Shown: positions 43,423-53,122, numbered from the stretch's first letter. The stretch is DNA of 64,000 bases from Pedobacter mucosus (GCF_022200785.1 NZ_CP087585.1:2294001-2358000); one strand, 5' to 3'. Notes: generated by a model from the sequence alone, not told the origin. Translations and numbers: made by a program.

Positions 43423-43444
43423 AACCCCATATTCCTATAGGGTT
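43423..43444 (+). terminator. Terminator of the exported/OB-fold pair
   Basis: Stem AACCC..ATA / TAT..GGGTT with one mismatch and a TTCC loop, 8 bp past the stop, followed by GATTTGTTTCTC. Confidence 0.5.
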
Positions 43445-43631
43445 GATTTGTTTCTCATTCTATAAACATCCATCTATAAAAATAAACCATAGTATTGTCC
43501 TACTATATTAATGGTTTATAACCCATTCGTCAAGTAATTGTTTTATTTACAAAAAAAGTTATTAAAAAATAATGTTTTGTAGGCTTAGTTAAGCTAAATA
43601 GTTAATAAGATTACACATCCCAAGTACATCA

Positions 43632-43661
43632 GCCCTGACAGAAATGCAGGGCATTTTTTTT
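43632..43661 (+). terminator. Orphan plus-strand terminator
   Basis: Stem GCCCTG / CAGGGC with a 9-base loop and then A plus eight T residues: a textbook intrinsic terminator. No plus-strand gene ends before it (nearest is 43414, which has its own hairpin), so a small RNA between about 43445 and 43661 is possible. Confidence 0.65.
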
Positions 43662-44089
43662 ATCACATCTATCAATAATATTTTAACAATAACCTACTAT
43701 CTAATCAAGCTAGGCTCGCAAAGTATATCAACCCATCCTATATATTTCTTTTGATCATTCAAGAAGAAGAAGGACAAATCTATTTTTGCCTCTCTGGCGA
43801 ACTGATACTAATTCAGTGTTCTTGCTGTTCAGAGTTTTACTGATCACAAATTCTTTGGTTATGTTAATTATAGATAGATGAACCCTTTGGAATCTTAATG
43901 ACTGTGTTGGCTCATCTAAAAAGTAAATGTTCCATTTCGCGTCACAAATAATTTCATATATTCATTAGCAGTCTATCTTTTTTAACAGATAAATTATAAT
44001 ACAATGATATTCATAATTCTTAATCTGATAACTCATTATTGCAATAAAATTTTATGGTTACTTTGTGATGGTATAGTTATAGGTTGATA
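43662..44089. other. Intergenic, no gene seen
   Basis: 428 bp, A+T-rich, between the orphan terminator and the recombinase 3' end. Nothing recognised. Confidence 0.4.
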
Positions 44090-45313
44090 CTATTTGTTTG
44101 ACTTCCCTTCAGAGAGTTTAATAGTGAGTTTTGCCATATCACTATCTACTTTCTTATCCATTATTTTTGCATAGTGCTGTGTGGTCCTAATATTTTTGTG
44201 ACCAAGCATTTTGCTCACCGTTTCAATTGGTACATCATTCATTAGAGTAATTGTAGTTGCAAAGGTATGTCTTGCCAAATGAAATGTGAGGATAGTCGAG
44301 ATTCCACATACATCTGCAATTTCTTTCAGATAGGCATTCATTTTTTGATTTGAGCTAACTGGAAAGAGTTTTTCGGAATTACAACAAAGGGTGTGATTTG
44401 CATACTTTTCCAAAAGCACTACTGCTCTAGGTAATAAAGGAATTCTGGTAGGCGTCCCTGTTTTTTGTCTATTTGATATAATCCAGCGTTCATCTTGCCT
44501 TCCAAGTACAACCTCGGTTTTTTTCAACTGGTAGATATCGATATAAGCCAGTCCCGTATAACAACTAAATAGAAATATATCTTTCACTCGTTGGAGACGT
44601 TCGTTAGCAAAATCTGTTTGTTCAAGAGTACTTACTTCATGATCAGTAAGGCAAACCCTATCTATTTCTTTTACTGTTGCTTTGAAATTTGCAAAGGGAT
44701 CCTTGATAATCCAGCCATTTGCCAGGCATATTTTGATTATCTTCTTTAAGTTTTTGATGTATTTTACCGCAGAATTGTTTGCACATTTTCGCACTGATCT
44801 AAGAAAAAAATCATAATCTGTTAGAAATTTATGATCAATTTTTTTAATATCAATATCTGATAATTTGTATTTTTCTCTCATAAATTGGCTAACATGACGT
44901 AGTGCAGTCTGGTACCTTAAAAGAGTCATTTTTGAGAAGTCGCTTCCTACGAGTGCTTCCATTTCCTTATTATGATTCTCGAATACTTGCTTTAAAGTTC
45001 TTTCTTCTTCAGCTTTTCCTAGGAATTCATTTGCCAAAGAATCAGCTGTAATATCCTTGCCTAAAGCTAAAATCTTCCTGTGAGCGTCATGTACTTGTAA
45101 TTCAATTTGTCTTAAGTAAGCATTCATAGCTTTAGCCTTATAAGAATTGCCTTTAAATTTTCCACTTTCCCATTCTTCCTCTAAGCACTCTTTTCCACAT
45201 GTAATTTCCACTCGCTTTTTTGATACAGTTATTCTTAAATAAATTGGAAAGCTTTCGCTAGAGTTCTTTTTTCCTTTTTTCTGAAAGAAAATAAGACTGA
45301 ATTTGTTTTTCAT
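44090..45313 (-). CDS. Tyrosine recombinase (integrase), phage/ICE type
   Basis: 407 residues. N-terminal arm-binding domain, SAM-like core-binding domain (about 100-200) and catalytic domain with KTGTPTRIPL, HLARHTFAT (H-x-x-R), LGHKNIRTTQHYAKI (His and nucleophilic Tyr). The first catalytic Arg position reads CYTGLAYIDI, as in many Bacteroidota integrases where it is replaced. The gene starts 260 bp from the 3' end of ssrA, a frequent integration target, so it probably marks one end of an integrative element. Confidence 0.92.
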   Translation of the reverse strand: MKNKFSLIFFQKKGKKNSSESFPIYLRITVSKKRVEITCGKECLEEEWESGKFKGNSYKAKAMNAYLRQIELQVHDAHRKILALGKDITADSLANEFLGKAEEERTLKQVFENHNKEMEALVGSDFSKMTLLRYQTALRHVSQFMREKYKLSDIDIKKIDHKFLTDYDFFLRSVRKCANNSAVKYIKNLKKIIKICLANGWIIKDPFANFKATVKEIDRVCLTDHEVSTLEQTDFANERLQRVKDIFLFSCYTGLAYIDIYQLKKTEVVLGRQDERWIISNRQKTGTPTRIPLLPRAVVLLEKYANHTLCCNSEKLFPVSSNQKMNAYLKEIADVCGISTILTFHLARHTFATTITLMNDVPIETVSKMLGHKNIRTTQHYAKIMDKKVDSDMAKLTIKLSEGKSNK

Positions 45314-45413
45314 AAATTGCTCTTAAATTGTGAATAAATTTAAGATTTGCATTAAAATACATCAAGATGTTTAGTTATTGAACATGCTGTTTATCAATGA
45401 GTTAAACCCCTAA

Positions 45414-45459
45414 AAGGTGAGTCGATTTAATTTTTGTGTTGACTCACCTTTTTACTCAC
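45414..45459. repeat. GGTGAGT repeats between integrase and ssrA
   Basis: AAGGTGAGTC and, inverted, GACTCACCTT about 17 bases apart, then a further ACTCACC. Three copies of one heptamer between the integrase start and ssrA suggest recombinase arm-type sites; a hairpin role is also possible. Coordinates good to within about 2 bp. Confidence 0.4.
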
Positions 45460-45506
45460 CTCGCATATGCGATATTTAGGCAAAAACGCCACTAATCGCA
45501 AAAACA

Positions 45507-45539
45507 AAAGCCCCGCAAATCGCTGATTTGCAGGGCTTT
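45507..45539 (-). terminator. Terminator of ssrA
   Basis: Stem AAAGCCC-x-GCAAATC / GATTTGC-x-GGGCTTT (one mismatch), loop GCT. On the minus strand it is followed by TTTTGTTTTT. It lies 35 bp beyond the ssrA 3' end. Confidence 0.85.
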
Positions 45540-45573
45540 AGTGTTTATTGTTGAATCTTGATACTGATTCCAG

Positions 45574-45936
45574 TGGAGCCGAAGGGAGTCGAACCCTTGT
45601 CCAGTTGTGAGATAAATTATACCTTCTACATGCTTATTTTTCAATTGATTTTCGGGAAATAAACGGGCTGAAAACCGACCTTATTTAAATCCTTAGATAC
45701 TTTATCTCACTCAAAGTCATATCTCCTTTAAGCCAGCTTTGTTATTTCGATGCCCCAGATTCTAACCTAACAATGCAGCAGTTAGAGGGACAAAAGCTAA
45801 TTAGTTCTAAACTAAGCAGCTAAGGCGTAAGTATTTTCGCCAACTAAAATGTGATCGTTCACTTTAAGTGCTCTCCGAACAACGCACTGCATGCTAACAT
45901 AACCCTCGCCACCCCGTCAAATCCAAGAACGGCCCC
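45574..45936 (-). ncRNA. ssrA: Transfer-messenger RNA (tmRNA)
   Basis: The minus strand begins GGGGCCG and ends CGGCTCC plus a discriminator A, forming a 7-bp acceptor stem with one G-U pair. The T-arm reads GGGTTCGACTCCC and the D-like region TTGGATTTGACGGGG, both universal in tmRNA. The tag frame at 45812-45841 is GGC GAA AAT ACT TAC GCC TTA GCT GCT TAG, giving GENTYALAA, one residue from the Bacteroidota norm GENNYALAA. CCA is not encoded. It rescues stalled ribosomes and marks the product for proteolysis. Confidence 0.97.
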
Positions 45937-45978
45937 AATTATTCGTAAGGAAGGTGTTTAAACTTCCTTTTAGAACCA

Positions 45979-45986
45979 CAAATATA
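45979..45986 (-). promoter_or_regulatory. ssrA promoter -7 element
   Basis: TATATTTG on the minus strand, a perfect TAnnTTTG match, 42 bp before the mature 5' end; the leader contains a 7-bp hairpin (AAGGAAG / CTTCCTT, 45947-45969) and would be removed by RNase P. Confidence 0.6.
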
Positions 45987-46045
45987 ATAATTTTTACTGG
46001 AGGAGAATTTAAAAAATGAATTAAAACACAGGAACAACATTAAAT

Positions 46046-46078
46046 AAAAAAGCCCTTCAATCCTGAAAGGGCTTTTTT
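46046..46078. terminator. Bidirectional terminator
   Basis: AAAAAAGCCCTT and AAAGGGCTTTTTT form a symmetrical hairpin with A and T tracts. It lies 108 bp past the minus-strand NIPSNAP stop and isolates that gene from ssrA. Confidence 0.8.
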
Positions 46079-46185
46079 GTTGTTGTCTATCCCTATAATT
46101 AGGAATCACAAATCTAAACATTGACAATAATAATTCTGCTGTCTGAATAAAGTGAACAGAAAAATCTTTAACTGCTTTATAAAAT

Positions 46186-46959
46186 TTAAATATCTGAATA
46201 ATCTGTTGGGTAAATGAACAACGTTACATTTTTCGAAACATTATGCTGATACTGAGGCAAATCACTTATCTTTTTATATTCAGCGCCAAAGGCTCCCCAA
46301 TGTTGATCACGATCTGCTTTGTTATTAAATGTAGTTAAGTACATCAGATTAGGCATTTTACTGCCTGAAATTACTTCACCATAAAACACTGCGTTAAAGT
46401 TAAGCTTTGTAAATATCTCTAATTCAGCATCGTTAAACATTCCTATCTTATTGGTAGATAAATGTTCTGTTGCAGCTTCATAACTCCTGAGTTCATAAAC
46501 CCTTTCACTTTTCGGCGTGGTTAACTTTGGCAATGCAAATTCTGGCATCGCCGAAAAAGCTTTCAATAAATTCGATTCTATGCGGGTATACGGGGCTGCG
46601 TCGAATGCTGCATTAATGTAGCCCGCTCCTGCTTCGAGGTATTGTTTATCTTTTGCTAATGTTTCATTCAGTTTTAAAAAATCATCCATCTTTTTAAATG
46701 GAATAAAAACATAAATTAATTGCTCTGCCGTATCTTTTGCAATGGGCTTAAATACCCCAACGCTGTTAATGCCTGCTCGATGTAAGGCCGGTAAAAAAGC
46801 ATCTTTCAAATAAGCATCAACAACTGCTTCCTGAGCCGGCGTTTTTAAATGATAAACTTTCAGCTGATAATAATAAGCAGATTTTGCAGCAAATACGGAT
46901 GTATTCGCGGTTATTAAAACGACCACTAAAAATAGCAATCTGGTTAGATTGGTTTTCAA
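46186..46959 (-). CDS. Exported NIPSNAP-family protein
   Basis: 257 residues with a signal peptide ending near NTSVFAA. Two ferredoxin-like NIPSNAP repeats: YYQLKVYHLKTPAQEAVVDAYLKDAFLPALHRAGI and, later, RVYELRSYEAATEHLSTNKIGMFNDAELEIFTKLNFNAVFYGEV followed by NLMYLTTFNNKADRDQHWGAF. The fold resembles Dabb/EthD domains. Secreted versions are common in Bacteroidota; role unknown. It is 20 bp downstream of the DUF4159 gene on the same strand. Confidence 0.87.
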   Translation of the reverse strand: MKTNLTRLLFLVVVLITANTSVFAAKSAYYYQLKVYHLKTPAQEAVVDAYLKDAFLPALHRAGINSVGVFKPIAKDTAEQLIYVFIPFKKMDDFLKLNETLAKDKQYLEAGAGYINAAFDAAPYTRIESNLLKAFSAMPEFALPKLTTPKSERVYELRSYEAATEHLSTNKIGMFNDAELEIFTKLNFNAVFYGEVISGSKMPNLMYLTTFNNKADRDQHWGAFGAEYKKISDLPQYQHNVSKNVTLFIYPTDYSDI

Positions 46960-46979
46960 AATATTTGGTTTTAGTTTAT

Positions 46980-47609
46980 TTAACTGTTTACGCCCATTGC
47001 GTACAAAATAATGTTGACTCCGAATTTTGTATTGTCTTCTGCCAGGAATCGCTTGTTTCTAAAATCATAATCCCATTCACAGCCATAATCTTTATTGCTA
47101 TACAATACCCCAATCCTATTATTTATGGTTATCGCCTTTAGGTAATGATGTACCAAATCATCTCCCCAGCCATTTAATTCAAATGAAGTTGTTGGCGGGC
47201 CTTTCTCAAATTTAAAGAAAGCATTATAAATACCATGATTATTTGGAATTTTTTTTAATGCCGTTGCCCCGAATAAATTACTCATCTGTGTTTCAAAAGA
47301 TCTGGCGAATAACCCATCAATATCATGATTGCAATCATCAACAAAAACAAAACCACCATTATGCACATAAGTTTTAAAAATCAGTGCTTCCTGTTGGGTA
47401 AACTGTACCAGCTTATGTCCGCTTAAATAGCAAAATGGATATTTATATAAATCTGTACTATTCAATTCTACAATCTTCTCTTCTTCATCCAGCGGGATGG
47501 TTGTATATTCTAATAAGGAGTTTAATATATTAGAAGGCATACGCTGATCGGTTTCCCAATCGCCCGAATTGTATTTTAACCTCGCAAACGTAAATTTAGA
47601 TCTTTGCAT
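46980..47609 (-). CDS. DUF4159 protein
   Basis: 209 residues, no signal peptide. FTFARLKYNSGDWETDQRMPSNILN, DLYKYPFCYLSGHKLVQFT, VHNGGFVFVDDCNHDIDG and GIYNAFFKFEKGPP are the DUF4159 landmarks. The fold is glutamine-amidotransferase-like without an evident catalytic Cys. These proteins usually accompany MoxR/DUF58/BatA operons, as here where it is divergent from moxR with 150 bp between. Confidence 0.85.
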   Translation of the reverse strand: MQRSKFTFARLKYNSGDWETDQRMPSNILNSLLEYTTIPLDEEEKIVELNSTDLYKYPFCYLSGHKLVQFTQQEALIFKTYVHNGGFVFVDDCNHDIDGLFARSFETQMSNLFGATALKKIPNNHGIYNAFFKFEKGPPTTSFELNGWGDDLVHHYLKAITINNRIGVLYSNKDYGCEWDYDFRNKRFLAEDNTKFGVNIILYAMGVNS

Positions 47610-47759
47610 CGTCCTAAATTACCGTCATTTTTTATTAATTCAGATTTTTATCTCTTTTATCTTGTAAATTTTTTGATATTCTTTACATCAGGTAAAGAAT
47701 ATATGCCATTATACCCTATATTGAGGGACAATATCTCATATAAATAAAAATCAACCGTT

Positions 47760-48758
47760 TTGGAGCGTTCAGAAAGTAGCCTAAAAATATTGATCAATAA
47801 GATCTCCCTTTTAAAAAGCGAAATACAGAAAGTAATTGTCGGGCAAGATGTAATCATCGAGGAAATGTTAATCGCCTTAATGGCCGGTGGCCATTGTCTG
47901 TTAGAAGGCGTACCTGGTTTAGCGAAAACATTAATGGTAAAAACCATGTCGCAAGCTTTGGATCTTTCTTTTAGGAGAATACAGTTTACGCCCGATTTAA
48001 TGCCGACAGATATTGTAGGAACCGAAATTTTAGAAGAAGATCACGTAACCGGAAAGCGTTTCTTTAAATTTAATAAAGGCCCTTTATTCGCCAATATTAT
48101 TTTAGCAGATGAGGTAAACAGAACCCCGCCAAAAACGCAATCGGCACTTTTAGAAGCCATGCAGGAATTTGAGGTAACTTATGGCGGACAAACCTATCCA
48201 TTAGATAGACCATTTTTTATTCTTGCTACACAAAACCCAATAGAACAAGCCGGCACTTACCCTCTTCCTGAAGCACAACTGGATCGTTTTCTATTATATA
48301 TAAAAATTGGTTATCCAACAGCAGCCGAAGAAACACAAATATTAACCAGTACCACAGGAAGTAAAAAAGCCGAGGTCAACCCAATAATCGGTGCTGAAGA
48401 AATTAAGGAACTACAAGCCATTACCAGAGAGATCAGCATTAGTGATGACCTCGTTACTTACGTAAGCGAAATTATTCGTGCAACCAGACCCGATACCACT
48501 TCGGTTCCATTTGTAAAAGAATGGGTGCGTTGGGGTGCCGGACCAAGAGCCGGGCAAGCATTAATCCTGACCGCAAAGGCAAGAGCTTTATTTAAAGGCC
48601 GTTACGCAGTGATTATGGAAGATTTGCAAACCATGGCTTACCCAGTTCTTCGCCACAGGGTTTTAATGAACTTTAAAGCAGAGGCAGAAAACGTATCATC
48701 AGATAAAGTAACCGATGAATTGATTAAAGCCATTTCGAAACCAAAATCGAATATTTAA
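47760..48758 (+). CDS. moxR: MoxR-family AAA+ ATPase
   Basis: 332 residues from a TTG codon; no suitable ATG exists before the conserved domain. Walker A GVPGLAKT (residues 50-57), Walker B ANIILADEVNR, sensor 1 FILATQNPIEQAGTYPLPEAQLDRFL (signature of MoxR), sensor 2 and lid helices near the end. MoxR ATPases act as chaperones for VWA-domain partners; the next gene encodes one. Its stop overlaps the next start by one base. Confidence 0.92.
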   Translation: MERSESSLKILINKISLLKSEIQKVIVGQDVIIEEMLIALMAGGHCLLEGVPGLAKTLMVKTMSQALDLSFRRIQFTPDLMPTDIVGTEILEEDHVTGKRFFKFNKGPLFANIILADEVNRTPPKTQSALLEAMQEFEVTYGGQTYPLDRPFFILATQNPIEQAGTYPLPEAQLDRFLLYIKIGYPTAAEETQILTSTTGSKKAEVNPIIGAEEIKELQAITREISISDDLVTYVSEIIRATRPDTTSVPFVKEWVRWGAGPRAGQALILTAKARALFKGRYAVIMEDLQTMAYPVLRHRVLMNFKAEAENVSSDKVTDELIKAISKPKSNI

Positions 48759-49645
48759 TGAGTAAACTGCTAGATCCGAAATTATTAATGGCGATTAAAG
48801 ACCTGAGTTTGTCGGCTAAAATGACAATTGATGGTTTTATGAACGGTATTAATAAAAGTACGGTTAAAGGCCCCGGGCTAGAGTTTAGTCAATATAGAAG
48901 TTACCAGCCCGGTGATGATTTGCGTTCGCTGGATTGGAAAATGTTCGCCCGTTCAGATCGGTACTACATTCGGGAATCGGAAGTGGAAACCAATATTTCT
49001 GTTCGAATTTTAATTGATGCAAGCGCCTCTATGAACCATAGTGATGGCGATTTCACTAAAATAGATTATGCAAAATACTTGGGCGCATCAATGGCTTACT
49101 TGGCAAACTTACAAGGCGACGCCATTGGATTGTATGTATTAAAAAATTCAGGAATTTTCTCGATGACACCTAAACAAGATTTCCAGCATTTGGCCAGGTT
49201 ATTTTACCAGTTGGAAAGTATTAATCCTGATGGAGAATTTACCAAACCCATTTATTATAAAGAGCTTTTTGCAGGCGCTCAAAAACGTGAATTGCTAATT
49301 TTCGTTACCGATCTATATCAAACCAATAATGAAATTATAAACCTGCTGGATACCTTAAATACATTAAGGCATGAAATTGTAGTTTTCCATGTGGTTTCGA
49401 GAAACGAACTGGATTTAGATTTTAAAGGATACACTACTTTCGAAGATTTAGAAACAGGTGAAACTATACAAATCGATCAAGCAAAAGCCAGATTGGAATA
49501 TAAAACCAAGCTGACAACTTATTTAGAAGAAACAAGGATTAAAATGTTGGACAGAAGGATTTTTTACAGAACCATTTGCACAGACGAACCTTTAGACCAA
49601 GCATTGAGAGATTTTTTAAAACAACGTAGTAAACTTAGAATTTAA
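48758..49645 (+). CDS. DUF58 (VWA-like) protein
   Basis: 295 residues. DUF58 signature near residue 45-75: GLEFSQYRSYQPGDDLRSLDWKMFARSDRYYIRESEVET, then a VWA-like fold with ILIDASASMNH (DxSxS metal site). Cytosolic partner of MoxR. Start overlaps the moxR stop (TAATG), so the two are coupled. Confidence 0.92.
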   Translation: MSKLLDPKLLMAIKDLSLSAKMTIDGFMNGINKSTVKGPGLEFSQYRSYQPGDDLRSLDWKMFARSDRYYIRESEVETNISVRILIDASASMNHSDGDFTKIDYAKYLGASMAYLANLQGDAIGLYVLKNSGIFSMTPKQDFQHLARLFYQLESINPDGEFTKPIYYKELFAGAQKRELLIFVTDLYQTNNEIINLLDTLNTLRHEIVVFHVVSRNELDLDFKGYTTFEDLETGETIQIDQAKARLEYKTKLTTYLEETRIKMLDRRIFYRTICTDEPLDQALRDFLKQRSKLRI

Positions 49646-49648
49646 GCT

Positions 49649-51016
49649 GTGCAATTTTTATATCCCATAGGTTTATTGGCGCTTGCAGGTTTGATTATCC
49701 CACTGATTATACATTTGTGGAATGTTAAACAGGGCAAAACTTTAAAAATTGGAAGCATTGCGCTTTTGGGAGAAAGTTCTCGTGCGAGCTCCAAAAGTTT
49801 CAAAATTAACGATTGGCTCTTGTTGCTATTGCGTTGTTTACTTTTAATCCTGCTTTCATTTATTCTTGCTCAACCTTTTATAAAAAAAACGTTATCAGGT
49901 AAAAACCTGGGTTGGGTATTAGTCGAAAAATCAAACTTCCCGAAGGTTTATAAAGACAATAGAAAAACGGTAGATTCTTTAACGAAGCTTGGTTTTGAAA
50001 TTCATGATTTCAATGTTGGCTTTGCTCCGCTTAGTTTAAAAGACACCTTGAATACGGATACAACAAAATTAGTTTCAGTAAATACTACAAGTCTTCTCAA
50101 CCAACTCAACCAAATCATTCCGGCAGGAAATTCTGTCTATCTTTTTGCAAAGCATCGTTTAAATACTATTGGAACTACATTACCTCAAATTAATTATAAG
50201 CTTAACTGGAAACCTTTAAATGAAGCGGATACATTAAGCAGTTGGATTACCGATTATGCAGGAAAGAAATATGAAGCAAAATCTACGCCTACAAATACGG
50301 TTTATACTGCCGTTAACAATAACGATGCAGCTTCGATTAAAATCGCCATTTATGAGCCATCGGGCAATGCCGATAAAAAATATTTAATTGCAGCGCTAAA
50401 TGCTATTGGGAGTTTTAGCGGAAGACGGATAGAAATTAATCCGACAGAAAAAGCTGATATTGGTTTTTGGCTGGCTGATATACCGGTTACGTCTACCTTC
50501 AAATCTGCCATTAACGCTAACGGAACTTTATTTCAATATGAAAAAGGAAAAGTAGTTACTGAGACTTCTTTCATTAACCTAGAAGGTACAACTGTTAATT
50601 TGTCAAAAAGGATCGATTCAAAAGATGCCTTAAATAAAGTATGGGAAGATGGTTTTGGCAATGCAGTGCTATCCACTGAAAAAGTTGCAGCATTAAATAT
50701 TTATTTTTTTTATAACCGTTTCAATCCTCAATGGAATCAATTAGTTTGGAACGACATATTTGTTAAGGCTTTAATGCCAATCGTTATTCGCAATGAAAAA
50801 GCACAAGCTTTTGGCTTTGAAGATCATGAAGCCGATCAAAGGCAGTTAGCAGCCAATCAAAAAGAAATTATACAAATTAACAAAGCAACATCAACAAGTA
50901 AAACTACTAAAAACGAGTCTATCGCTAACATGTTGTGGATCGCAGCTTTATTAATTCTTCTTATTGAGCGTATTTTATCATTCAGCAATAAAACCAATGT
51001 TTATGTTAAAAACTGA
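49649..51016 (+). CDS. BatA-N-terminal-domain membrane protein
   Basis: 455 residues from a GTG codon 3 bp past the DUF58 stop. N-terminal BatA/TIGR02226 domain: FLYPIGLLALAGLIIPLIIHLWNVKQGKTLKIGSIALL, then LLLLLRCLLLILLSFILAQPF; a large extracytoplasmic part and a final membrane helix (SIANMLWIAALLILLIERIL). Third gene of the MoxR operon. No VWA metal site, so it may be a scaffold for the complex (inference). Confidence 0.87.
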   Translation: MQFLYPIGLLALAGLIIPLIIHLWNVKQGKTLKIGSIALLGESSRASSKSFKINDWLLLLLRCLLLILLSFILAQPFIKKTLSGKNLGWVLVEKSNFPKVYKDNRKTVDSLTKLGFEIHDFNVGFAPLSLKDTLNTDTTKLVSVNTTSLLNQLNQIIPAGNSVYLFAKHRLNTIGTTLPQINYKLNWKPLNEADTLSSWITDYAGKKYEAKSTPTNTVYTAVNNNDAASIKIAIYEPSGNADKKYLIAALNAIGSFSGRRIEINPTEKADIGFWLADIPVTSTFKSAINANGTLFQYEKGKVVTETSFINLEGTTVNLSKRIDSKDALNKVWEDGFGNAVLSTEKVAALNIYFFYNRFNPQWNQLVWNDIFVKALMPIVIRNEKAQAFGFEDHEADQRQLAANQKEIIQINKATSTSKTTKNESIANMLWIAALLILLIERILSFSNKTNVYVKN

Positions 51017-53120
51017 AGGACAAAATTGGATTTATAATTTAAGGATAAAGTGGATCACGCTTTATTTGATTCGTATTTTGGCAATCACATTAGCCATTGC
51101 ATTGGTGTTAACAGCACTTTTCGTTTACGGCTTTCATTTGCAGCTGTGGGTTTTTGCAATTGTTTTTCCATTGCTATTTGCAATCGCCTTATTTATTAAA
51201 CCCATCTGGAAAAGCACTGATAAAGATTTTTCAAGGTATGTAAATAATAAATATCCAGAGCTGGAAGAAAGCGCTGATTTGCTATTGCAAGATCCAGCAG
51301 AATTATCAATAATGCAACGCTTGCAACAGCATAGAATTGAAACTATTATTTCAACACTTCCACAACCAAAAGAGCCTGTAAAAAGACTTTATATTGGTTT
51401 AGCCATTTTGCTAGCCGCTTTATTAATGAGTTTTGGCATAACCAAAATCCCACAGATACAAAAAACAGTTCAATCTGCTCAAACCAATCAAGCCGATGCT
51501 CCTGCAATTAAAGAAAACATTCCGGCGGAAATAGCTGACTTTAGCGCAACCATTATTCCGCCCGCTTATACGGGTAAAGCTGAACGTAAGCAAAAACAAT
51601 TTACCATTAAAGCAGAAACTGGCGCTAATGTAAACTGGAAAATAGAAACCAACATTGGTATTAAACAACTAAAAATCATTTTTAATGATAAAGAAACAGT
51701 TTTATTAAAACCGATAAATGCAACCAATTGGGTTTATTCAAAGGTTATAGAAAAATCGGGTTTCTATCAAATTGTATTAGATGGCAAGAAATCGGATTTA
51801 TATCAAATGGAAGTAATTCCGGATTTGCCGGTTACCATCAAAATCTCGCAGCCAAAACAACATACGACAATTGATGTTGGTCGGCCACAAAAATTTAACC
51901 TCAACGTATCTTTAAATGATGATTACGGTATAAACGATGCATTTATTTCTGCTACGATGGCCAGCGGGAAAGGTGAAGGGGTAAGTTTCACTGAGAAAAA
52001 ACTATCGTTCAATAGCAGCTTCAACAACCAAAAAAGTTTGAACTTAAGTAAACAGATTGACCTAAAAAGCTTGGGCATGAAGCCTGGAGATGAACTCTAC
52101 TTTTTCATTAAAGCGATGGATAATCATGGTCAGTCAAGCCGTTCTGATGTTTATTTTGTTTCAATTGTAGATACAACAGAGTTGATGAGCATGGCCGGAA
52201 TGACGAATGGTGTTAATTTAGTACCAGAATATTTCCGAAGTCAGCGGCAGATTATTATTGATACCGAGAAATTATTAAAAGAACAACCTACCCTGTCTGC
52301 CGAAGCCTTTAAAACACGAAGTAATGAATTGGGTATCGACCAAAAACTGTTAAGGTTACGTTACGGTCAATTTTTAGGTGAAGAAAGTGAAACGGAAATT
52401 GGTGGAGATCATGACGACCATACCGAGCACAAAGGTGAAGAAGAGAAATTTGGCGATGTATCTGCGATAATGGATAAGTATGCGCACAAACATGATATAG
52501 CAGAAGATGCTACATTTTTTGAACCTGAAATGAAAGCGCAGTTGAAAGCAGTTTTAACCGAAATGTGGACTTCTGAATTGCGTTTGAGGACTTACAAACC
52601 TCAAGAAGCATTGCCTTTTGAATACAAAGCGCTAAGGTTATTGAAAGATTTACAACAAAAATCAAGAGCTTATGTTGCCAAGACCACTATTAAAACGGCT
52701 TCGTTAAAACCAGAAAAGCGTTTAAGTGGCGAACTGGACAAGATTACTCAACCCGTTCAAAAAATGACTTTCGAGCAGAAGGAACAAAGAATTGCACATT
52801 TAAAAACTTCGTTAGCGCTCTTGGAAAGTAGAAAAACAGGAAAAAAGTTTAATGATGTCGATCGGTTCTTGTTAAGCAACACTGAAAAATATATTATTGG
52901 TGCCGCGGCAGATAATCCTGCAACTTATTTAAATGCCTTAACAAGTTTAAGAAGGTTGGTAGCCGGAAATAAATTAATGAATAAAGACATTGATTTGGTT
53001 CAACAAGCCATACAAAAAATGATAAAAGGAGAATCTTCAACGCCGCAGCTGCAAAACACACAACCTGCTTCAGCATTATATCAAAACTATTTTAATAACC
53101 TAAATAAAGCAGGCAGATAG
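51003..53120 (+). CDS. DUF4175-like membrane protein
   Basis: About 705 residues. Starts at ATG 51003 (or 50997), overlapping the previous gene by 14-20 bp. Two N-terminal membrane helices (LIRILAITLAIALVLTALFV and WVFAIVFPLLFAIALFI), one near residue 140, then a long periplasmic part with beta domain (TIIPPAYTGKAERKQKQFTIKAETGANVNWKIE) and helical tail with a His/Asp-rich patch (GDHDDHTEHKGEE), possibly metal-binding. Matches the large membrane member of Bacteroidota MoxR loci. Confidence 0.82.
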   Translation: MLKTEGQNWIYNLRIKWITLYLIRILAITLAIALVLTALFVYGFHLQLWVFAIVFPLLFAIALFIKPIWKSTDKDFSRYVNNKYPELEESADLLLQDPAELSIMQRLQQHRIETIISTLPQPKEPVKRLYIGLAILLAALLMSFGITKIPQIQKTVQSAQTNQADAPAIKENIPAEIADFSATIIPPAYTGKAERKQKQFTIKAETGANVNWKIETNIGIKQLKIIFNDKETVLLKPINATNWVYSKVIEKSGFYQIVLDGKKSDLYQMEVIPDLPVTIKISQPKQHTTIDVGRPQKFNLNVSLNDDYGINDAFISATMASGKGEGVSFTEKKLSFNSSFNNQKSLNLSKQIDLKSLGMKPGDELYFFIKAMDNHGQSSRSDVYFVSIVDTTELMSMAGMTNGVNLVPEYFRSQRQIIIDTEKLLKEQPTLSAEAFKTRSNELGIDQKLLRLRYGQFLGEESETEIGGDHDDHTEHKGEEEKFGDVSAIMDKYAHKHDIAEDATFFEPEMKAQLKAVLTEMWTSELRLRTYKPQEALPFEYKALRLLKDLQQKSRAYVAKTTIKTASLKPEKRLSGELDKITQPVQKMTFEQKEQRIAHLKTSLALLESRKTGKKFNDVDRFLLSNTEKYIIGAAADNPATYLNALTSLRRLVAGNKLMNKDIDLVQQAIQKMIKGESSTPQLQNTQPASALYQNYFNNLNKAGR

Positions 53121-53122
53121 AT

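Noticed and set aside
45939-46127. 62-codon minus-strand frame
   Set aside because: It covers the ssrA promoter and the bidirectional terminator, so is not coding.
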